Shown here in pieces: positions 11,403 to 25,079 of a DNA stretch of 64,000 nt. Below the pieces are notes generated by a model. The model worked only from the letters and a program-made list of their open reading frames with translations, had not been told where the DNA came from and ran no database searches. Source of the DNA: Pithys albifrons albifrons (lineage: Eukaryota; Chordata; Aves; Passeriformes; Thamnophilidae); assembly GCF_047495875.1 (NCBI RefSeq), contig NC_092458.1, positions 7,256,439 to 7,320,438 of the forward strand, read 5' to 3'. A program made the translations under genes and the position numbers. Within the stretch, counting starts at the first letter, position 1, and the number at the start of each line of letters is the position of its first letter.

Positions 11403-11794
11403 TGGGCATGTAAGCAATCCAGCCTGCATCAACTCCCTGAGACTGGAGCAGATATCAGCTGAGAAGCAGCAAGGTCACAGCTGCTGTTGATCATCAAAGG
11501 AGAAATCACTCCCTAGGAGTTCTCAGTGACTCCCCAGAGGTTTCTCATGAGAACACTTTGACTTTCACACAGGACTTCGGAGATGCACCTGAAAACATCT
11601 AGGATAAGTTCATATAAACATTGGACTTGTGAGATATGGATTATAACCAATTAAAGTTTGTGGCTTGATGGTGTGAGGTTCGATTTAGCCAAGAGAATGT
11701 AGCTTTAACCCTATAAAAACCGTGTGCAGTGTGTAATAAAATGTCTTCACCGTAAACCTCATAGACTTGTTGGGTGAAGTCCTTTCCCTCCACA
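11403..11794 (+). mobile_element. Candidate solo LTR of an endogenous retrovirus
   Basis: The segment has the order of signals expected in an LTR: a TATAAAAA box at about 11,712, an AATAAA polyadenylation signal at about 11,736, then a short pyrimidine-rich end finishing in CA at 11,794. A start at the TG of 11,403 gives a 392-base element flanked by GAAAA (11,398-11,402) and GAAGA (11,795-11,799), a 5-base target duplication with one mismatch. No gag, pol or env sequence adjoins it, so it would be a solo LTR left by recombination. The 5' end is uncertain; several other TG starts are possible. The transcription direction follows from the order of TATA box and polyadenylation signal. Confidence 0.5.
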
Positions 11795-14700
11795 GAAGAT
11801 TGTTTACTTTAGTCAGCAAAACTGATTTTCTCCTTCCAAATGAGAAAAGATTGTAGTCTAGAATAGAGAAAGTAAATCAGGACTCAAAGAAAAAAGCCAA
11901 GAACTGGATAGGGAGGTCCACAGAGCTACATTAAAATCTTGTAGACTGTACGTATTCTGCAGCATTGGGGACTGTCTATTCTGAAGAATTTATTAGTGTA
12001 TTGAGGACTCTCTTACCGAATTTACAGCTTCTATTGTAATCAGATAGTATTTTCTTTCTGACAATAATTACTTTTACTGTCTATGCACAGGTACTATATG
12101 TCTATTTTGATAGACCATTCAGCACTATATATGTCCAACTCAATTCATATTATTTCCAAGAGCCTGTACATAAAAAGCCCCACAACCAAATAACAAAAGT
12201 AAGAGGGAAATCCTGTTTCCACTAAAGTTAATGAATACTTTGCTATTGTTTCCAGCATGGGCAAGACTTCCCCATAAAAGAGAACAGTTATGAAAACCCA
12301 GTTTGATGACTTTGCAGAGTCACACAATAGAATCAGTATCTTTGTCCATAGTTTTAAGGGGAAGAGAGATCTTCTTCCAATCATTTTTAAATTTTAACTC
12401 TATGTGATGCTATTAAGAAAGTTTTATGTATTTTCCAAGTTGCTGGGATATTTTAAAAAGAAATAAATGAAGAAACCAACTAATATATATTAGACACTCT
12501 TGTTTTATTACATTTCATCTTTGATAATCCAGTGATATATGGAGAGATATAGATACACTGCCGTTGCCATAGGAAGATTTCAACACTACCAATTTGCTAC
12601 AAATCTCCTGTTGCACTTATGTTTCTACTACCAACATACCCAGCTGATTGATCATCTGACAGCTAACAGCTGAAAAATCCAGGTTTCATCAAATAAGGGG
12701 ATAGAAGGCAGATCATAGGATTAGCTTTAAATGGTTCTTCTGGTGTTCCCATGTATCTCAGTATTTGTCAAGTGTATATTAGTGCTGCTGCAGATAAGTC
12801 ACTTAAATTCATCTTTCACATTTTTTTCTGTATTCCTGCAATGACAAGTGCAGCCCTCTGCTCTGACATGAAATATGTAAGTATCAGTAGTGGGGGACAC
12901 GAGATTGGTAGAAAGCAGTGAGCTCAACTGCCTGAGCCAGGGGGTAGTGGGCAGAATGTGAGTCAGTAATGAACTGGACAGTCTAGCTGAAGGTAATCAG
13001 GTGTGGACTTTGATTATGCTCTGTTTCACTTTTTCTGTAGATCCTAACTCCCTCCCTGCAAAGCAGTAAGCTAAACTAGGAGGCACAACAAGTTTAGGTG
13101 CACCTTGATCTTTATCTGCAGCTGTACAGATGAAATCATTGCAGCAACTGTGCAGCTTAGGGTGTCCCACTGAGCCCTGCCCTCGAAAACTAGAATAAAA
13201 TCTGAGACTCTTAACTCCCAGCACTAAAAGGCAACAGTAATAGAAGTATCTGATGTGTGTTACCAAAAGGGATAAAATGTCTGAGAGTCCAAAATCTGAA
13301 AGCAGTAAAACAGGCAAATATGCTCCCTATGTTACTCTCCAGGCAGGGAATAGCAACTCTGTGGGTCTCGCCAACCAAGCTGCAAAATGGCATTAAATTT
13401 TTGGTACCTTATTGCACAGGTCAGCACAACTAATATGACTAAAGTCAGGCATATAGACAGACTGGATGTCAGAGGGAAAATAAGCTCTAAAAAGTAAACT
13501 TGTGAAGACTATGAAGAGAAAAGGACTACAGTCCAGGAAGGGAACATAGATATGCTAAATAGTACATAGAAATATGCTTAAGAAGCTAATACAACCTGGC
13601 AAATAATATTTAGGCTTAATATAAGTCTAGCTCCTAACAGTCAATTCTCTGATTCTTACAGATCATTGTCCAGAAAAAGCATGAAATAAAATTTTCAAAA
13701 CTTCTTAAACCAAAGATTTCAGTGACCCTGAAAAAAAATTTTTAGTAGTTTCATTAACGTGCAGGTAAAAGTGATGAGCCAACAGGATCAGTCATTGCTA
13801 ATTCATCCAGTTGTAGTGTATGTTACTGAAGGAGTATAAAACATCCTTTACATATTCTGGGAGTCTGACATCATGTAAGAAATATCACTGGGTTAAAAAA
13901 CAAATGGATCAATTAGCCATCCATAACTCCTTATTATCTGGGTGCTCTATCAGCTTTTTATAACATGAAAGCCATAAAATATGACAAGACCCATTTTATA
14001 AATATTTATAGATAGTTGATCCCTCAAGAGAAGGAACTGCCCCCTGCCATCTGGGATAATATATCTTACATTTAGCAAAACCTACAGTTTACACTTTTTG
14101 ATATTTCTGCAAATAACATGTACAGAGACATCATCAGCACTAGGGATTTTTTTGTAACTGTAATAGCTTTATAAAGAAAGTATATATTTATATATCTTAT
14201 ATACAAAAGAGTGTGTTTGTGTATAAGTACACCTGTACACATTTTATTTGATTGCTTCCCATTTACAATGTCTGAGACAGAATTCAGCTGTCAGACTATT
14301 TTTGTGCTTTCTGTAAAATTTCTTTCTTAATGTTAAAATAAATAAAGTATCCTCTAATATGACTGAGTCATTATTTAAACAATACTTCACTGCGGAGAGT
14401 TGATTTGTTCTCTTTATTGTGAATTTGATTTATTAGGGACTGAGGGGCAGGGGAAGAGTTAGGGAACAGTAACCATGTGTTGATCCCAACCAAGCTGCAC
14501 TAATTCTGGATTCCTCACACTAAGTTGCTGATACCTGAAAACCAGCAAGCAAAATGTAAGTTGTTTCATGTGTATTGTACAACTTGAGTCAATTTCACAA
14601 AAATTAGTAGAAGACACAAGCAAGGGAAATTAGCTGTTAAAATACAGAGCGAAAGGGGCTGAGCAGACAAGTTTCCTTTAGGCATACCTCAGTACAATGC

Positions 14701-15284
14701 TCAGTGGTTACTGACTCAATCTCTACAGCAAGAAAAATTGTGGGGTGTTTTTTGCCAGGAAGAACAATCCTTTTGCCATTTTTCTGCATTTACAGAATGA
14801 AAACACAACCCAAGCATTCAGCCAAACAGCTTATTTTGATCCATTATGTCTCCCAATTCAAACAAGAATCTATTTATGATTAGTATAACTTCTCGATTAG
14901 ACGCTCCTATATACATTCTTAGTGTACACAAGGCACTGGGGAGAGAACAGCTGAAGAGCCAGGAGAAAAACTTACTCAAGAAGTCTTCAAATTAATATTA
15001 ATAAAATGTAAAGCTATAGCAGCATCTGCCTCCCTGTGAACTGTGTCTCATTTTCTGTTAAAGGTGTACCTGAGCAGTCCCAAGGGCATAAAGAGGTGGA
15101 ATTGGCTCCTATGCCTTCCCTGACAGCTGATTAAATTGCAGTCATTGCAACAGCTAATGTTTTTAAAATTGGCAGGTTGTGTTAAAAAAACAGATGGGTG
15201 TTTTATGCCTCCAGTTTTGCTTTCACTGCAGTGCGGCTCACTGTATTGTTCTCCAAACTGGAAATGATGATTGATTACAGCCAG
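11795..15284. other. Intergenic DNA, no gene recognised
   Basis: AT-rich sequence with no supported coding exon, RNA gene or clear repeat. Short TATA-rich runs around 14,180-14,215 and scattered AATAAA hexamers are of the kind expected by chance at this base composition. Confidence 0.55.
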
Positions 15285-15665
15285 GGAAAAGGAGGAATTG
15301 GCAGAAGATACAACCAGAAGGAGACCTCATCAATGTCTATAAGTATCCAAAGGGAGAGTGTCAAGAGGATGGAGCTGGGCTCTTCTTGGTGGGATCAAGC
15401 AACAGGACATGAGGCAACAGCCAGAAATTGATGCAAAGGAAGTTCCACCTAAACATGAGGAAGAACTTCACTGTGCAGGTGACCACATACCAGAACAAAT
15501 TGCCCTGTGAGGCTGTGAAGTCTCCCTCACTGGAGATGTTCAAAAACCATCTGGGTGCAATTCTGTGCCATGTGCTCTGGGATGACCCTGCTTGAGCAGG
15601 GAGGTTGGACCGCAGAACCAACTGTGGTCCCTCACAACCTGACGTATTCTGCTGTTCCATGCAAG
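15285..15665 (+). mobile_element. CR1 LINE 3' fragment
   Basis: The plus strand follows the CR1 3' region: GACCTCATCAATGTCTATAA, then GTCAAGAGGATGGAGC, AGGAAGTTCCACCTAAACAT, TCACTGGAGATGTTCAAAAA and CCTGCTTGAGCAGGGAGGTT, in the order of the family consensus (end of ORF2 and 3' UTR). The usual octamer tail is degraded to ATTCTGCTGTTCCATG at about 15,645-15,660. Point changes are more frequent than in the 3.3-kb copy, so it is older. It is 5'-truncated within the last part of ORF2. Confidence 0.88.
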
Positions 15666-18600
15666 GGTTTCAAAAGCATTGTGGGCTCAGCAACAGAAAG
15701 CAATGAGCTGTTTAAAAAGGTACGAGACAAAAATGGCCATGGAGTATCAGTTGCATGTTTGCCATCTCTCAGAGAAACCCTGAAAAGGAAAACTGCTGAG
15801 AAAGCACTTTGAAATCCTCCAGGGGTAATACAAACTTGTTATTATTATTATTATAATTTCCTTCTCTCCTGCTGGTTGGATAGCTTAGTCACTGAAGGTC
15901 AAAATGACTCACTGAATGGGCATACATTTGTGCCTGATTGCAGGCGTTGAGAAACCTCCACAGATCCCTGGCTGTAGTGAGAAAACTGAGTAAGAAACTG
16001 GTATACTGATGCTGCTGTGCTCACAGCATGTACCACAGATCCCACTGGAGTTCAAAAACTGCTCTGCCAAAGCTCAGGGTTTTTATTTCAACCACTGCAT
16101 CCCCTCAAGGGTCGAACCAAAACACACAGAAGAGAGGAAACCCAGAAAAGAGCCTCTCCCAGGACAGCTCCTTGTGCACTCAGAACAGGCTAAGCCACTC
16201 AGACCCAAACAGTCTCATTTTGGATGCAGACACTGGATTTAGCCTAGAGAATCCTCAGAGGATGGCTCAGCCAGCCTGTGACAAATTCACATTAGAAATA
16301 CACCCAAATAATCCTTCCTGTAGTTGTCCCAACCCTCACATTGTAATTTTTTCTGTATAACAGGCACCCTGCACTGGTGTGCATGCACTGCCATCTTGGT
16401 GCCAACTTTGACACAATCCTTGTTCAAAGGCAGCATTGCCCCCACTGGGAAAAGCAGGTTGGGATGTGCTAGCTAAAGGTCAGGTACAGAGGGTGACCTG
16501 ACAGAATTAAGTGACTAGGAGATATTTTGGGAGAGAATGAGGAACCTCGTGCTGAGGGGTAATTCAGGTCCAACATCTGTATCCAGGCAGGAAAATCAAA
16601 GAAATTTTCTCTGGCATTCACAAGTGTAACCCTTGGCAGCTGCTAGACAGAGCTGGCCAGTACCCTCTGTGGATGCATTACTGACTAATGCCCTGTTATT
16701 GGTAGCAACTTTGTCAGCAAGTTGTAGTTCCTTAAATGCTGCAATGACATTCCTGCATGAGGAGCACAACACTGAATGGAGGTTTCAGCCCTGGCCAAAC
16801 TTATCCTTGCTCGGTCTTCCCTGATAAAAGAGGATATACAGCAGGCATTAATTGTGCCTGGTATGTCCAAGTGCTTTGGACATGAATGCAATTGCTTTCT
16901 TTGACAGGAGGAGCAACGTGACTTACGTAAGAACAAGAGAATGAGATATCCTCTTGCAAACTAATAAGTACATCGTGTGCCGAGACAAAGGCTGCAGGAA
17001 GGCAGGCATAGCTGGGGCCTTCAAATAGTGTCCTTGTCCATGCTTCTAACATGTCCTTGACCACTTATTTACACGCCTGTGTAAGCTAAACACATCTGAA
17101 GAAATCTGCAGCTGCAAGGATGCCTGAAACACAACAACGTCAGAGGAGCAGAGCACAGCCCTGCAGGGTCCAGTGGAGGAGCCTACATCTTAAATCACTC
17201 CATGGACCATCTGGGTGTGTGGGTCACCCAGGTGTTTGAGCTCTCCTTCAGCAGGGCATAGGGGGTACCCACACACAAGGTCTTATTCCATCCCCATAAA
17301 GAGAGAGAGATTTGGAGGGAAAGGAAACATTGAAATTCCTCTGCAGGGGAGGAAGGGAGGATGCACAGTCCCATGGGTGCAAATGGGCTTTTCTGCAGAA
17401 TTCTCATATCTTCTTGTAAACTCATAAAAGTGACCATCATCTTCACTTTGTCACATGAGAGCATTAATCCCAACAATGGAATAAGCACAAGACATCTTAC
17501 TTTTGCATTTTTCAAAGTAGGAGTAACATGCCAAGAATACGCACGTGAAGAATTATTCAAGGAAAAAAACAGGGAAGCTTTGCCAGATGCTACACTTCAG
17601 GAAGCACTTTAATCCACATGACCAAAAAGCAATGCATTCATCAATGCTTTCATGATAACAGACTTTCCTATGCTTGAACACCTAAAATACATTGTTACAT
17701 CTACAAAAGGACTGGTGACAGTTGTTTTGCACTGCATTTCCTACTTTGTCTGCCAGATCAATTCTACAAAAAGATGCTTGATCCAGGCATTTATACACAC
17801 GTATGATATAACAGTAATTGAATATTGCAAAGTGAAATTTTCCTTCCATGATTACATTTATCATTTGAAAATTGAATGGCTTTGAGGATTATGATTGTAA
17901 CTCACATTGCCTTATAGTTCCTCAAACAAAAAGCTGGTGTAAATCTTCATCAATTTACCTTTCAGAAACAAAACAACATCAAGCTGCCACTCAGAAGCAC
18001 TGTCTGGTTTTTTCCTCACTTCACCAGTTAGCTGTTGAATAAATTTTGCAACGCAATTTACTTCTGGGTCACATTGTACCAACAAAAAGGAGTTAAACCA
18101 AAGTATTTCTGATCTTAAAAGTCACATGAATGGAACATCAGTGTTCTCATGAAGGAAAGAGGACATCCTGAGGAAGAACTTGTTAAGAGGACTGACTAAC
18201 TGAGAGAAACCTTCCCCCAGGTTTGGTCACCCGTGGACTTTGCAAACAGAGAAGTGAGGAGGGGCATGGCAGTCATGACCACTGCCCTGTATCCACCAAG
18301 CTCAGGGCACAGTCACAGCAGGGTGTGTTCACACGTGGTGTCACTGGCCATGCTGTGCCTCTGACCCCAGAAGGGATGCACACAGTGCTGTTTCCTTTTT
18401 GATTACCAGCAGCAGGGATTCCTCGTGGACAGTCCCTATGCCACTGTGGGGACCTTGGTGACTTTGTAATACGTTTCTGGCAAATGCCATCACCACCATT
18501 GCCAACATGATGACAGCTGCAGAAAAGGCCTGGGAGACCTTCCCTATTGAAGAGGAGCCTTAAAAGAGACCTGGGGTGAGTCTGAGACCTGAGAGAAGCA

Positions 18601-21600
18601 GTCATCCATTTGTAACTCTTTTGAAATTTCCTTACCAGAGGAAAGGAAAACAGCTTTAAAATTTTCATCTCAGACCATCTGAAGGTTGCACAAGTATTTC
18701 TACACTGTTATGGGAAGGGCACATATAAGCAACAGTGATTTTGCTCCTTTTTCAGCCTTTACTATCATAATGAAACTACAAAAAATACCTGTCCTACTTA
18801 ACAGCATCTTAAGAGGGGTGATTTAGTGTTATTGCATCAGGCACCTAGAGAAATAATTAGAGCCTAAATGCTGCTATACAACTTACATGATCTCTTCAAG
18901 GCCATAATTAACCAAATTAACCAAATTCTGATTGGGGGAAGGAGGGGAAAGCTTTACATGACACTGCTATGACTTTGCAGTGAGTGTGATGGTCCCTAGC
19001 TGCAGTTTATTGGCTTCACCATCAGACCTGATGGGGGGACAAGGAAGGACTGTCAGCAGGGAATGACAGGAATCTCGATTGCTGTCACTTGCCAACTTTC
19101 CCAAGTCTGAATGCAGGCCTGCCCACAAAAGGCACTCAAACTGGGTTAGCAAGAGGAGAGGCAGCACAGGAGAGAGGCAGGAACTGGTACAATAAGAAAC
19201 CAAGTGTCTCATCCCCTCAGGGAGACAGCTCTGCTGAGGGCATGGAGTTGGGGCACGCTTTACCCGGGCACAGGGAGGGGGTCATGCCAGTTGGGGCCAG
19301 CAGCTCTGTGGACTACCCCTGCCCTCTCTGCTCCTGGGAGGCTTTGCTGGGGACTAGCAAAATGCCCCTTTTCTGCTGGGTTTGTTCCACTGAGGAGGAA
19401 GAGCGTGTGTGTGGTCCCCTGGCTTATGAAACGCTTGGCATTTTATTGCTGCTTAGCTTTAGCATAACTGAATTGCAGCAGTTTGTCTGCTGTCTGGGCC
19501 AAGCATGTCCCAACTTGCATAAAAGGAAATTACACTGAGGGTTTCAAGCTAAGACCATTTCTATACTAGGGTAAAACTGAAGCATTTTGACAAATTCAGC
19601 TAATTTGTGCTGTAATCTAAACAGTGGGAAAGAACTCCCTCGCGTTAACCCATGAGCAGCTAATATCTGTTACAGCTCAAATTCCTTCCTCCACAGAAGG
19701 GACTGGATCCTCCCTCATTAAAATCTTGCCACTGGCACCAAGAGGCCAGGAATCCCTGAGGATTTCAGCACACATTCACTCATACTCATGAAACATCATC
19801 TTTCCCTAGCGGGGACAGGCCCTCATCTAGGCTGAAACATTCATGAGAGGTGAGTCTTCCTGAGGGAACAGGAAAAGCTTTGCTTGATAAACCACTGCAG
19901 CTGGACTTTCTGAGCTGTGCTGAGCATTAATCAGCTTTATTTAATTTATTGCTTTATTTTGGGAAGGGCTAATGAAGCTCACCTAAGGTGAGAACTGTTG
20001 CAGTGAGCTGTCTTCACTAAGCAAATCCATCAAACATTCAGAGGGGTTTGAAGGTATGAAGCTGTAACACCACTAACGGAACACAACCCAAAGGGCAGGC
20101 TGCATTTTCATCTTTAAGGTATTCATTGTGGCTGTTACTGTTCTTAGGAAACCAGTGAGATGCCAGTAAAAAGCCAAACTGCATTATAGTTTTATAACTA
20201 CATTATCAAAGTGATTCTAAAAAAAATCTCATTATTTACCAATAAACCAGTAAAATTAAAAGCAGTGAGCTAATCATTTTGTGACAAGACCACATACAAA
20301 TCTAAATCTACCCATTTCTGGGAACCACATTTGAACAGCAAGGGAGAGGTCATGGCAACTATACACAATCTGTTCCTGTGGAAGTTTATAGTAGCTGGAA
20401 AAGAAACTACAATTCTACCTCACTATGTGGGATGGGCAAAGACTCTCTTCAGCTGCCCCACAGGGGGTGAATAAGCCTGTGCTTTGTGTAAGCCTTTGAG
20501 GTTCATCTTAGGTCCAGTACTAGAAGGAGTGTAAGTTTTCTGCAAAGCATGTCTACATCTGTTTTGTGGCTCCTGTGGAGTTCAGATGCAAGTCAGAAGC
20601 TCACACTGCTATTGTTTTTCTGGAAAAGGAGACGTTTAAACTACAGGGACAGCATGAAGAGTTAGAGCCTGTATCCTGTGGCCAGTCCCGGAGACAGTGA
20701 GCTCCTGCACACAGAAGGGCCTTCCTCTGCTACAGGTACAGAGCTGGAGTTTCCTGAGAGATCCAGCAGCTTTGTCCAACAACTGTAGTCTGCTAACAGA
20801 TCAGTGAGGTCTTTCAGCCAGGCAAGCATCACTTGAACTGTTAGCAGTGGAGTTTGTAATAAAACCCCCACAGCATTCAGGCTATAATTGAAAACTTGCA
20901 AACACTGAATGCTTAAAGGAAAGTAATTATTCCTACTAACGAATAGAGATATCAACGTGGTGGGTTAGGGCCTGCCTGAAGCTGCAAAGTGTCTTTCAAA
21001 GGCTCACTCCTTGCTGCATGGAAATTTGTTCCCAGCCCAGATCAGTGCTGGTGTTTTGACATCTGACTCCACTGAACATGTCTCTGGGTAGAAGTTCCTG
21101 GCTGGCTGGTGTGGCTTTACTGTCTCCAGAAAGAGAGTACAAACCAAACCTACTGGCTTTACTCTGGACTCGCCGATTTTCAAGTGCCAATAGAAAGGAC
21201 TGTTCTGAAAGAGCTACAGGTTGATGTCTTTGTTTCAAAACTGGAGATGAATCTCCTAGAGACAGAGCAGAGGAATGAAGCCTGGTTCTAGCCCGGCTCA
21301 GTCTGCTCACCAACAGATCACTTCAAGGTTATTTTCATGTCCTGCATCTACAATTCCTAAGTCAGGCCTTGGTCAGTAGAAGTGCAGCACTCAACTAGCC
21401 CAGCAACACCCCAAGAGCTGAATGCCAGTGTCTCCTAGCTTTACCAATACACTCTTTCAGTTTTCCTTTCTCAGTACAAATTAAGTATTCAGGCTTTACC
21501 TGGAAATTGTTGCCTCTAATACTTAAGCTTGCTTTGGCATTGATCTTCTTTGAGCTAATGATTCCTTCCACTAGTTCCCTAATTCAGATGGGAAATTATT

Positions 21601-24600
21601 CATGTGTATCATGATCAACTACTAGAGATCTGGCCAGGTACAGGTGAAGTATTCATGATTTATCTTGGGTTGAGAGTTATCTCAAGAGTTCAAAGCACTT
21701 CCTTGTTGTTACAACATTTATAAGTCTGATCCTGTATGCTAGTAATTACATTTTAGTTATACATATTCCTACTAAGTATGTGTCATCAAACAGTCTCTAC
21801 CATTAATTTGAATTTTCATAGAGATTGCACATGACACATAGATATTATATGTGACAGACATTGTTAAAGGGCTTTTAGTCCAAGTAATTTCCACTCCACC
21901 CCGCCAAGGCACAGGACACTACGGTGCCATGCTGAATGCTTCAGAGATGAGATGATACCCATGAAAGCCACAAGTCTGACATCTGAAAACACTGACCTGT
22001 TTTGATAACTGCTCTGCAGTTGCTGAGACTGGTGTTGTCTGCATGAATTAAAAACAGAAACTAATTACTTCTTCTCCCTTACTTAAAACTTAGAAGGAAA
22101 CTCAGCTCACAACAGATTTTCAGCAGAATCTAATGCTAATCAAGAATAGAGGCCTGAGTACATGAGCCTAATTATTGTGCAGGGCTGTTTCTCCAAGATT
22201 AGTGCAAAGAGAAGTCATGCTGCTTGGCTCCTATTCTAAGTTAAAGTACTCTGGCAAATACTGCTTCATGATCCTGAATCTGCTGACATATTTGTATTGT
22301 TTACTGTGTGATTTCCTGGATGCTTTTTGAGCAAACTGAGGAAACTGACACACAGAAAACTAGAACTAAAAAGGCATTTGTATTTTACATTTAAAATGTA
22401 AGGATACCTGGAGGATAAAGAAGAGTTTAAGTCAGTGAGATATTTTGGTTTTGGGTTACTTGCAAAAGTTTATCTGTGAAACCCTTGTTTAGTGAAATGA
22501 AACTGTTCAAGGCTGCTGGGACAGCACAAGGGATGGTGAGGGCATTGGGGGGACAGAGCAATGAAGAGGGTTTTGCTGATTGACTGTACCACTGCATCCC
22601 AAGCAGCAACAAACATCCTGCACCCCATACCAACCACACCAGTATTGTTTCCCTGCAGCCACACTTGACCAAAAGGTGTAGCTTGTGTCAGGTCACTTCC
22701 TTCAGCATTTTAGGTCATATCTATAATTGCTAGAGACCAAGACTTGCTTCAAGTTAGGTACAGCCAGCAGACACAGGCCAGGGCATCAAAAACACCAGCA
22801 CCCGACTGCCAGCTCCACTCCTAGCTTTGCCCCTCACAGGCCATGGGCACAACTTAAGAAGTTACACCTTTTATATCTTAATATTAACAGCAATGGCAAT
22901 ATGCATTATCTTTGGGGTGTAAAAGGTGCAAGGAGCATCAGTCTTGGTAGGCCATAGGCCAGGATGCCAATTCTTCATTTGTACTCTAAAGTGTCGATGC
23001 ATATTAACTCCATGTAACATCTGCAGCTGTGTATGGGTGGTACCTAAATTCTACTGGTGACCATAGATTTCATTAGCTCAATCCAAAACTTTATCATTCT
23101 CATTTCCTTTTTCTATGTATGTGACTACAGCATATCCCCAAGTGTTCATGCTTTCAGAAAGCTGTGGAGGATATCCTAGGAGCTCTGACAAGGGGAGCTG
23201 CATGGATTTGATGTGCATTTAAGAGGTGAACACACAAGAATTACTTGACTTCTGAAGACCCCAGCTTTTCAGGTATTGCAAGACAATATCTTTCCACCCA
23301 GCAGTCTGGCTGGCAGGCAGAGTGGTCAGGGCACTTGCGTGACACAGTCATAAGCCAGAGCTGTTGGGCAGAACTGCAGCACTTTCAGCAGCATAGCCAC
23401 AAAAAAGATAATTCCCCCAAGAAAAAGGAACAAACAATTTTTTTGTCTGCAGCTTCATCTACTAGTAATTATCACTTAACTGTTTTGAGTTTTAAAACTC
23501 ATTTAATAACTTTCAAAGTCTGCAAAATTTCCAGCACTTCATAAAGACCCTGAGTTGTGCCATCTTCATTTTGATCATCTTCAGAAGCTTGCTGAGTCAC
23601 TGAGATGGCAATCTGAAGGGAAGCTGCCATTTCTCTGAGCCAGTGCATCCAACATGAGTGTGTGAATGTGACTTTTTGAGGGCTTTCAGAAGGAAATAGG
23701 ACAAGGATAATGTTTCAGATATAAAAAAAATCAGTAAGTACTTCAAGCAGATGCAAAGGAGGAAACAACTGTTAAAATCCAGATCAAGAAAATCCTGGCA
23801 TTATAGTACAAAAGCAAATAAATAGAGATAAAATCTAGAAGCCAGAACAAGAAAGACAAAAATTGCTTGCACACATTAAAAAAAAAAGGTCCTTTTATGA
23901 ATCAGCATTTGCAAAAGTTGGCAATTATTTTATTTCAAAAATAAGCTGCAAACCACTTAGGTTTGTCTTCTTTTTCCGTCTATCTTCTCTTCTGGGACAC
24001 TTGCTTGCTTTTCAATGATAATGCAACAGGTAAACTGAAAACCTCCCATACACAGTGACTGGTTTTGACATGTATTAGTTACCCTAAAACTATTCTCCTG
24101 TCAGCTCAAGAATTGTGTGTGCAGGTTGCAAGATGAAATTCATTCATGAAATGTCCCTGACACTCACTGATCTGGAGCAATCACTGATCTCCAAGCAATC
24201 AGTGCCAAAGTACTGTTTATTTCCATGGTGACTATGTGCCAAAGAGAAGGTAAACACTATTAATGTGTAACACTTGTTAAAAAGTTAGAGTCGTCATAAA
24301 GGACTGCTGAAAGAGGCATTGCTTATTTGCATAGCCAAAGTCTCCTAATGAGATGTCTCCTACTTTATCTCAGCACTAACTAGGCTTTTGCTTACTGCTT
24401 CATTGGTTTTTTTTTTCATGATTTGTCTAATCACTTTTTGAATCAATGTAAATTTTTAGTACTTCAAATATCCCCAGTTCTGGGTTCTACAGCTGAGCTG
24501 CTGCCTGGTGATTTCCTTGGATGCTCCCTCTTATTTTAGAAGATCAAAAGGATCCTTCCTTATTGACCTGCAATCCATATATGATTTTATAGCTGTCTTT

Positions 24601-24756
24601 CATATTTCTTTTGAGTCAACTTTTTTCATAGCTAAAGCCCTTGTATGTTTGATTTTTTTTATATTGAGCCCATTTCACACACATGATTGTCCTTGCTATT
24701 CTACTGTGCTTCTTTTTAGGTCCCATTTTTTTAATATACATCTCAAATACATATTT
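15666..24756. other. Intergenic DNA, no gene recognised
   Basis: A long stretch with no supported gene. A small (ATT)n run lies at about 15,840-15,856. Somewhat GC-richer patches at about 16,000-17,400, 18,180-18,600 and 19,000-19,540 produce open frames of 110-150 codons on either strand, but none has recognisable domains, a splice context or biased composition, and I regard them as chance. Degraded repeats of unknown family may be present. Confidence 0.5.

Positions 24757-24819
<63 letters not shown>
24757..24819. repeat. (GATA)n tetranucleotide microsatellite
   Basis: About 15.5 uninterrupted TAGA/GATA units. The array is perfect along its length, so length polymorphism between individuals is likely. 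It lies in intergenic sequence. Confidence 0.98.
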
Positions 24820-24820
<1 letters not shown>

Positions 24821-25079
24821 GTACTGATATGGAGGCTAAAAAGTGTTCACAACATTCAAAATATTATAGCCTAATACTGGTTTATGGGTCGTTCTCCCTC
24901 CCTTCCCTAGTAATTTGCTTCAACCTGACTGTCAATTCAGCATTGTGCTGATGTTCCTACAGAATTTGCCATTATAACTTCAGAATCTTTGTACTACTTG
25001 ATAATAGCTTCTTTAGAGTCTGCAACTGCATATACTAAATTAGGATTTCTCTTGTGAACTCTTTTTATATTTTCACACA

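Noticed and set aside
18273..18668. 131-codon minus-strand frame
   Set aside because: Sequence is mixed and resembles no family; overlaps no promoter or polyadenylation context.
19089..19538. 149-codon plus-strand frame with a hydrophobic stretch near its end
   Set aside because: A second frame of similar length is open on the same strand, and neither shows a known motif; a membrane-like run alone is not enough.
24160..24210. Small inverted repeat CACTGAT...ATCAGTG as a possible hairpin RNA
   Set aside because: Seven-base arms are expected by chance, and no extended pairing around them is visible.
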